64,000 bases of DNA from assembly GCA_964019425.1 (NCBI GenBank), contig OZ025793.1, positions 992,001 to 1,056,000 of the forward strand, read 5' to 3'. This document shows positions 58,501 through 64,000 of this stretch, in pieces; the stretch's first letter is position 1; each line of letters opens with the position of its first letter. Origin of the DNA: Flectonema sp. DT1601. Its lineage: Eukaryota > Euglenozoa > Diplonemea > Diplonemida > Diplonemidae. The position numbers and the translations under genes were made by a program. Below the pieces are notes generated by a model. That model saw only the letters and a list, made by a program, of their open reading frames with translations. It was not told the origin of the DNA and searched no databases.

Positions 58501-58889
58501 AGGGAAAAATAGTAGTCTCTCAAATCCAAGAAGCTGTTGAGTCTTTTGAAGAAATATTAAATAAAAGACTCGACGCAAGACGGTTGGCGATATCCTTCGT
58601 CGATGGAGCTCAAGAAAAACTTTCTGAACGAAAGAAACGCGATCGAGAAAAGCAAAAAATCACCAGATGCATAACAGATCCTCCAGCAACACCATTCTCT
58701 GTCGTAATAACAATCTCACCTTCGGGTGACATACAACAACTTCCTGTGATATCAGACGCAACTATTGATATCGCAGACTCTATTGACCAACTTGAACAGC
58801 AAATGAAAGATGTACCCGCAGCCATAGCCGAAGACATCGCTCAACTTCAAAAACAGCTCCCTGCTCCTGCTGATGATCCGCTTTTGTAG
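55506..58889 (+). CDS. Multi-SH3-like-repeat scaffold protein (1127 aa)
   Basis: I do not recognise an orthologue. Residues 1-60 form a Trp-rich helical module (WYSPDKLGEWEWVTTMI). A coiled coil lies at about 190-240. Four related bacterial-SH3-like modules follow at about 335-385, 407-460, 515-550 and 943-1000. Each has a small-polar start (SATGALAREG, ATRGAVVKQK, NKSGAYARKT), an alternating beta core, and ends in GWISL, GWISLK, GWCPLK or GWIST. An acidic linker (about 555-595) precedes an unrelated beta-rich domain at about 610-760. The C-terminus is a charged coiled coil. There is no signal peptide or anchor, so it is probably cytoplasmic. It is intronless; the ATG is 24 nt after TTTTCTCAG. 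Confidence 0.75.
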   Translation: MKSYPALEKSLREFYRWYSPDKLGEWEWVTTMITEWEDEDSMWEALARKYGPWPCNQQHYPERTIERSVSPYHRDNKIVPLGREHNIVLRTTRLLETDRISPVYSSPEIQKCLQFNSEGTYQPTKYTSVANAESVVELTQLEDFLLFGHQQSIDDDINKHSQFSGIQPFDSLSPSRVEGPPLDKVMVHAIKERDIEVERLKKLIIQRERELLQFREASDRQRQIIEKAKEELQQVKDFKPRLPSELLVTSVLVNGCDGENITQHLNTTTEQPSEGDEQKEESGATYFTLIDLPFRGKKRHDLPAGVLAALVSSVVVCVFPTVERPEPVTQPGFALVVSATGALAREGEDLKSPEVTRFPHNTVVHVDEVRDRRGLISFPQTGWISLVSGAGKVLVVPNPPPKVTHGTILATRGAVVKQKLDPKSAEVGRVDRHATIDIIEIEGKRAQIIAPLKGWISLKNSAGQDLVEIVDDSMQVANRPGPAKVVVEVSVKLDKPKETKKKKNDKRRKKASPEVIILAVGDTVQVEEITDSKVRISAPHAGWCPLKVSGRNAFSQEKEAEEVPEQESDNNDDEEDFLESSDENEEETVVPSSSPVFDSEYKVEATEGGVDIIQIKYCLDATLWTGIDQGKIMLADEFHPKIFDRAFVLPISYESRHENSKNHFSITPSHPTNLYLLWPGGQRRPGWLGVKFTKLQRYEVRCTPTEDCEDPFHYFDVFKHDGPLKKNFVFPATGVNKNSPGSQLPFAVVVAQHIERPPNNKRVLKKSWPTLGKKVAVTSRNWHTGQIIGRVTSQKDLQFGRWKVAMDRNLFENPRPIHFYSTSEMRDFAGQIKELDPISVKSTPSWEGLEGIKLKTDLASSNKSSLVNIFFGIKQGLNKKIIGWGQVAIAPIDLVQGPTTKTVNLTGVPEDKTHAPRPLSVKEAMIKSAKPPPPVLVKEAGPAVIVNKSGAYARKTAKTSSDVIEILKYNTKVNITKIVGRRAEIDNPVEGWISTSDSKGKIVVSQIQEAVESFEEILNKRLDARRLAISFVDGAQEKLSERKKRDREKQKITRCITDPPATPFSVVITISPSGDIQQLPVISDATIDIADSIDQLEQQMKDVPAAIAEDIAQLQKQLPAPADDPLL

Positions 58890-59108
58890 TAACAATGTGA
58901 CTCCCTTTCTGACCCGTCATTTTTTAAATTATTTTTTTTTATTTTTTTTGTATCTTAGAATAGTTCCATTATTTCAATTCGTTATTCCCGTACATTAGTC
59001 CTCTGATTTTATTTTTTTTGACCACGCATTTTTTTAAAAGTTTAAATTACCTCTTTCAACAGAATATATCAGGCAGTGTAGTTAAGACCTTTTTTGTACC
59101 TTCATAGT

Positions 59109-60104
59109 ATGCAGAAGCTATGTTCGAAATCACTTACAGATTTAGCTAATGCGAGAAGACTACGATCATGGATGCTAAATAACAAACCACGAGATGTTGA
59201 TGGTCTGATGCGCGACATCCACTCACTGCTAAACAAAGACGAGACAGGTATCAAAGTATTTACTACGGGTATAACAATCCTTGCCAAATGGGGTGAATTG
59301 AGAGAAGCGAAAAAATTAGAAAAAATAATGAAGACAAAGGGAATTGAACATGACGTTTATTCCTTAACATCGGTAATGGGTATCTATGCTCACAACGGAG
59401 ATGTTATAAATACGAGGAAATACTTTGAAATGTGTAAAAAAATATCAAAACCTTTTAAAGGACGACAATATGAATATAAAAACACGCAAACGTTCTCTAA
59501 TCTGATTAAAAGTTATGTAAAAGCAAAAGATATCGAAGGAACGTTGTCAGCGTATGAAGAGGCGGTTAATGACTTCAGAAGACCTTCCTTAGAGTTAATT
59601 CATGATGTCTTATGGGTATTTAATTCATTCCCTGCAGCAGACGAATTCGCCAGCAGGGAAATAAGAATCCACCGATGGACTTCAGACGAATCAACGTGTA
59701 GAGCATTGCTTCACAGTTGTATACATGATGGTGATGAGGAAAGTATGCAGATCATTATGAACCGAATGAAAGAGGAAGGTTACGTTCAAACAGTTCCAAT
59801 AAAAACAATGAAGATGGCTGTTCATCGTCGTGCTAAGAATCCGATTTCAGCGCTTTCGATTTTCAAAGACATAGCCAACCCCCCTTCTCGAACTGTTAAA
59901 GAATTTCTGAAAACTTCATGTCTACTTACGAACCCTGACTTGGTTAGCTTGGCTAGAGTGCACTATGAAACAGCTGTTCGGAAAGACCCTTCGATGAGTT
60001 CTTCACTTTCTCAGGCGATGATCGCTCTGTACAAATGTAACAACATGAATACTGAGGCGGAACAACTTGCAAACAGTCATTACAGCGGACATGTAAAGTT
60101 CTGA
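59109..60104 (+). CDS. PPR-repeat protein (331 aa)
   Basis: PPR proteins bind RNA, mainly in mitochondria and plastids. Repeats are visible as paired helices of about 35 residues: FTTGITILAKWGELREAKKL, YSLTSVMGIYAHNGDVINTR, FSNLIKSYVKAKDIEGTLSA and CRALLHSCIHDGDEESMQII. The N-terminus MQKLCSKSLTDLANARRLRS is basic and amphipathic, so it could be a mitochondrial presequence. I chose the first ATG, at 59109, after CCTTCATAG. It is short for the family, so probably a P-type protein without an editing domain. The next gene starts 142 nt downstream. Confidence 0.75.
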   Translation: MQKLCSKSLTDLANARRLRSWMLNNKPRDVDGLMRDIHSLLNKDETGIKVFTTGITILAKWGELREAKKLEKIMKTKGIEHDVYSLTSVMGIYAHNGDVINTRKYFEMCKKISKPFKGRQYEYKNTQTFSNLIKSYVKAKDIEGTLSAYEEAVNDFRRPSLELIHDVLWVFNSFPAADEFASREIRIHRWTSDESTCRALLHSCIHDGDEESMQIIMNRMKEEGYVQTVPIKTMKMAVHRRAKNPISALSIFKDIANPPSRTVKEFLKTSCLLTNPDLVSLARVHYETAVRKDPSMSSSLSQAMIALYKCNNMNTEAEQLANSHYSGHVKF

Positions 60105-60246
60105 AGTATTTAACGTCGTACCATGTGAGTAGTTGATATCCCTCATAGACGATAATCATGTGGTGGTGACATTCGTATTGAATCAGTGTGTGATGATAAT
60201 AATATTTATATTCCCCCCAAAGACACTATTAGGTGAATACTTTAAT

Positions 60247-60900
60247 ATGAGTGATTGGGAAGAGTCTTCTCGTCACTACCTCCAACTTCACCAAATTTGG
60301 AAAATCTGGGAAAAGATAACACACGACTTAGTCCATGATAAGCCAACTAATGTTTTAGATTTTATGATCAGACAGTTGGAGACAATGAAATTACAAAAAG
60401 ATGTCCCTGGAAAGAGACTCCTACTTCTGGTTGGTGGACCTGGTAGTCAGATTGAAGAAATAGCGAATGACTTATGCAACGATACTTCATGTAAATCATT
60501 ATCTGGAGAGAAATTAATAGAAGCTGCTGGTGGAGGCGGCAACGCTGAGGAAGTAGCTCTTCAGGTTAGGAGCAATTTACTCAGTCATCAGATTAACAAA
60601 GGGGTTTTTATACTATATGGGTATCCTTTAACGATAGCTCAAGCGTTGTTAACTGAAATTCAAGTTACTCCAGCGTCGTTATGTGTTTATGTGTCTGTTC
60701 CGAATTCTCAGCAGGCAACTGCAACTGGTCGTTCTGAAAAAGAAATAACAGACTACATGAATAGTGATGTCCTTCCTGTTGTTGAATATTATAAGGCCAG
60801 AAAGACACTATTCACTATCGATAAATCTGAACCGAATTGGTACTCAGGGTTATTAAAAGCAACTGAAGAGCAGAAAAAGTATGTAACTCACATCATTTAA
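60247..60900 (+). CDS. Adenylate-kinase-like protein with a DPY-30/RIIa-like N-terminus, degenerate P-loop (217 aa)
   Basis: Residues 11-45 (YLQLHQIWKIWEKITHDLVH, then DKPTNVLDFMIRQLE) match the dimerisation helix pair that precedes kinase domains in ciliary adenylate kinases. The nucleotide-kinase core follows: LLLVGGPGSQIEEIANDL, where GGPGSGKGT would be expected, so the ATP-binding lysine is absent. EVALQVRSNL and GVFILYGYPLTIAQA match the strand-helix pattern with the usual DGFPR changed to YGYPL. The lid region is short. Both key sites are altered, so catalysis is unlikely; a structural role in a flagellum is an inference. The ATG at 60247 is the first Met that gives this domain. Confidence 0.72.
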   Translation: MSDWEESSRHYLQLHQIWKIWEKITHDLVHDKPTNVLDFMIRQLETMKLQKDVPGKRLLLLVGGPGSQIEEIANDLCNDTSCKSLSGEKLIEAAGGGGNAEEVALQVRSNLLSHQINKGVFILYGYPLTIAQALLTEIQVTPASLCVYVSVPNSQQATATGRSEKEITDYMNSDVLPVVEYYKARKTLFTIDKSEPNWYSGLLKATEEQKKYVTHII

Positions 60901-61087
60901 AAAAAAAAAAACCCCAAACACAATAAACTAAAATACACAAAAACAGACTTATATAACACAAAGTCATTAATATTGTATCCTCTGTGAATATTTACAAAAA
61001 TGATGAATAAAAGATTATTTCCTTAGCATTTTTATCGACATATTTTTTTTATTTTTCATCTCCCAAGTCCTCCCATCTCCACTCGAT

Positions 61088-64000
61088 ATGGATGTCGAAG
61101 ATGAAGCCGCGAGAGTAATTCAACGCTCATACAGAGGCTTTAAAAATGAAAATCGAAAAAGACGTTTTAGCAGGAGAGCATCAATGCGTAAAAGTCTGAG
61201 TGGAGACACTGATGACGCATCGTCTCTGGGTGAACTACCCAGTGTAGATGAGTGTTTCATGCAATTACTAAGTGCCGTTGATGATGAAGAAGTGTATTTA
61301 ACCCTGCAGGACATCGAAGAACATAGTGAGGGTATTAATCAAGTTAGAATGGAGATTATAAAAATAATAGTAACAAATTCTGATGTAATGATTTTTTTAA
61401 CAGCGGCATACAAACGTACGACTCAACCTACCCTGAGACAAGTGATGCTTTCTGTTGTCACTAATATTGTGTTGGCTGCTGTTGATTTACCTGTGAGGCA
61501 GCAATTGCTTTCTCTCGTGAGTGACATCTTGCTTCATGGACTGTCGTCTTCACATCAAAACACAATAATTCATACTCTATGTTGTTTATATTCTTTCCTG
61601 ACGGCACCTTCGATTTCATCAGAGAAGTTCTCTTCATCGATTGCAGAAACAGCATCTGAATTAGGACATATCGAACGCTGTTTTGCTTTATTTAATATTG
61701 CTTCACTGATGAAAAATCCACTACTACTGACAGGCATATGTAATGTGATGTCAATTGTGGTGAAAGAAGAGACTCATGCGAAGGGTTTTATTGGAAGGAA
61801 ACTTCTAAAACCAATCCACGTTATTTTATCTGAAATTGTCGAAGAGGATGATGAAAAGCTTAAAGAGGGAAAATATTCATCAGAACTATGTGACTCTGTC
61901 GCATTACTCCTCGCGACTCTTGGTTCTCATTGTAGTCTTACATTGCAAGTAGATGGCGATGTGGAATTGTACTTGTCGTTAGTAACTTGCAATTTTAATT
62001 ATTGTCGCACATCATTAGTACTCAATCTTATTGTAGAGCGTTACAATAACAGTGGCGAGGGAGAATCTGCTGACTTTCTGCAACACATCAGAGATTGCGA
62101 CGACAGTGAGAAAGCTATACTGACTTCATTACACAATTTTAGTACTCCTGATAGCGACATTCAGATAATGAGTAGATTTATAAATATATTTTTATACGAA
62201 GAAGATGTGAATTCAATCAAAGGTAAGAACGACAGCGTGTTTGGAGATCAGTTTTGTAGAAAAGTTTTGAGAGGCTTATTACAAATTATTAAATCAAAAT
62301 CGAAGGGTGATTCTCGCCTACCCAAACCCAGATCATATTTTGTCTTATTATCATGTCTAAGAAAACTAACAAAATTTTGTGAGCATGCAGCTTATTGTTT
62401 AGTTGATGATGATACTGGTTCTGTGTTGTCTGTGGATGATGTTTTTCATCTTCATTCATTCCTGTCTAAGACAGGAACTGGTAGCCAATCAAAATTAGAT
62501 TACGCAGCGTACCTCACTCTACTGTCAGTAATAAGAAATATTTATTGTTCGGGTGATTTATCGTTCAACTCTCAACTTCGATCTTGTGGCATAGAACCAG
62601 ACCCTTCACTAAATAGTAAGTTATCACAATCTGATTTATTATACGTCAACGGTGATATCGACGTGATTGCTGATGCGGGTGCGTTCGTTCGATGTTGTAT
62701 TAAAATTCAGGTATGTTCAGTGATTTCTTCCTCTTATCCTTAAAACATTCACCAACATCCACCAACAAACACAGGCATTCTACAGAGGAATATTAGGCCG
62801 CCGACGTGCAGCAGAACATCGCAAAGGAGATACCTTTTTACTAAATAAAAGTACTCACTTGCTCAAAACTCATAAAGATGGTTCCACTGAAATGCAACTG
62901 GAAGAACATGAAGAACGAAGTAAGGCTGCTGAATCTTTTGAGGAAGAATGGGAAATTATAGTAACTGGTTCCAGACATATTGAATTCCAAAGAACTCTTC
63001 TGCGTAAAGAAATATCATTGAGGAATAACCAAGCCAGGCAGAAGTTATTATATACTCACGAGTCAAATCGTGGTGAGTTAGTGCTGCAAGAAAAGGAGAC
63101 GTTGTCAAAGCTAAGCAACCTTCATGTTGCTGAACTCGAAGAGATAAAAGACAGCGAACAAGATGCGATGCAACTTCCAGATGACCAACGTCAAATAGTA
63201 TTGACATCTCTTAGTAATAGAAAGGATTTGTTATTAAAACAACAACTACAGGCACGTGTTGATATGCGACATGCACTATCTCAACAACGCGATAAGCTAA
63301 CACAGGTATGTAGTCTTCCCTGAAGTACCATCATCTGTGTTGCAATCACAAAACTACTAAAACAGGTCTACGAAGCAGAACGCAACAGAATGGTTCACAC
63401 ACAAGACAAATACTACGACTATCATATTATTGAAATCGAGGAAGAAAGGTATCGTGGACTGGGTCAATCAGACAGAGAGTCATGGTGGGGGAGTTGTAGT
63501 CTATTAGAAACAAACATCATATCTGTTTACCAAGAAGAAATGAATACCTGGCTCCACATGTCGTTATTTATAATAGGCGACAGCGTGTTGTTTGCTAACG
63601 AATCTTATAAAAGAGAACAACATGAACGACAAGAAAAAATAATCAGATTTGACTTGTCTCGTGAAGTCAGATCTGACATTCACTTTCATCAACAGAAAGC
63701 AGTCTTAACTCAAGAGAGTGAATTAAGATCAGCCATCGTTGATAATTGGGATTGTGACATCTCTAATACTACTATACCAGACTTGGAGTATCTTAAAAGA
63801 TGGTTTCGAGCCTGTAAGGAAGTCAGCAATCACTTGGACAGAACTGAAAGTGAATTTCAAGAACAACTTCATCGACTGACCGTATCAGAAATTGAATCTC
63901 GTTTACAAATAGAACTAACATCAACATACAACCGAACTATGACATGGATGTCTGCGCATCATGTTGCTGCAATGCAACTGTTGCCAGTTGAAGAATCGAC
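61088..64000 (+). CDS. IQ-motif, helical-repeat and coiled-coil protein, cut by the window edge (at least 929 aa, at least two introns)
   Basis: It continues past the right edge. An IQ motif (ARVIQRSYRGFKNENRKRR, residues about 7-25) should bind calmodulin. Residues about 55-400 are ARM/HEAT-like helices. A second IQ motif straddles an intron: IKIQ ends exon 1 and AFYRGILGRRRA starts exon 2 at 62775, which strongly supports the intron at 62711-62774. A second intron, 63306-63365, is also in frame. After the second IQ come long charged coiled coils (EEHEERSKAAESFEEEWEI). The architecture resembles ciliary or basal-body IQ/coiled-coil proteins. No ortholog name is assigned. The start follows a C/T-rich tract ending CTCGATATG. 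Confidence 0.8.

Noticed and set aside
1-64000. tRNA, rRNA, snRNA or spliced-leader RNA genes
   Set aside because: Read by eye on both strands, I found no cloverleaf with a GTTCGAATC-type arm, no conserved rRNA or U6 block, and no short donor-ended leader gene; covariance-model searches would be decisive.

Overview
This is nuclear DNA of a single-celled eukaryote. Genes have short spliceosomal introns (20 modelled, 19 of them 58-122 nt and one 282 nt), gene-free stretches are AT-rich and full of poly-A and poly-T runs, and the recognisable proteins are eukaryotic: a TBC1D19-type TBC protein, a PXK-type PX/pseudokinase/WH2 protein, a UBE2O-like E2, an O-fucosyltransferase, a PPR protein and a giant six-AAA/vWA protein. 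All 20 genes lie on the + strand. Most starts have a pyrimidine-type CAG or TAG a few to about 55 nt upstream. One predicted protein closely resembles BILBO1, the flagellar-pocket-collar protein of kinetoplastids, in its N-terminal domain and EF-hand region. Together these favour a euglenozoan-like protist that has kept cis-introns (diplonemid-like or another non-trypanosomatid lineage). That placement is inference: no spliced-leader gene or rRNA is visible.

Layout. 1-1615: tandem array of a unit of about 300 bp carrying a CT microsatellite. 1796-7729: a small secreted Cys-rich protein, a TBC1D19 orthologue, a coiled-coil protein and a PX protein, closely packed. 7730-14662: about 6.9 kb without a gene, laced with A/T homopolymers and holding a perfect 18-bp palindrome and a possible structured RNA. 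14663-16860: the BILBO1-like protein. 18175-22852: a ubiquitin-like/ankyrin protein and a UBE2O-like E2. 24208-36701: a predicted 4123-residue protein with six AAA-like modules, a vWA domain and two SPRY-like domains. 37637-42561: fucosyltransferase, an unrecognised protein, and two tandem Cys-rich secreted proteins. 43436-46018: PXK. 47575-48742: two very small genes, one split over three tiny exons. 49011-54293: a 1760-residue predicted helical-repeat protein. 55506-64000: an SH3-like-repeat protein, a PPR protein, a degenerate adenylate-kinase-like protein, and an IQ/coiled-coil protein that runs off the right edge.

The genes do not form one pathway. Several fit membrane traffic or the cytoskeleton (TBC1D19, two PX proteins, the WH2 protein, the BILBO1-like protein, SH3-like and IQ coiled-coil proteins); two are ubiquitin-linked neighbours. 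The shared orientation looks like polycistronic transcription rather than a functional operon. No minus-strand gene, tRNA, rRNA, mobile element or CRISPR array could be supported.
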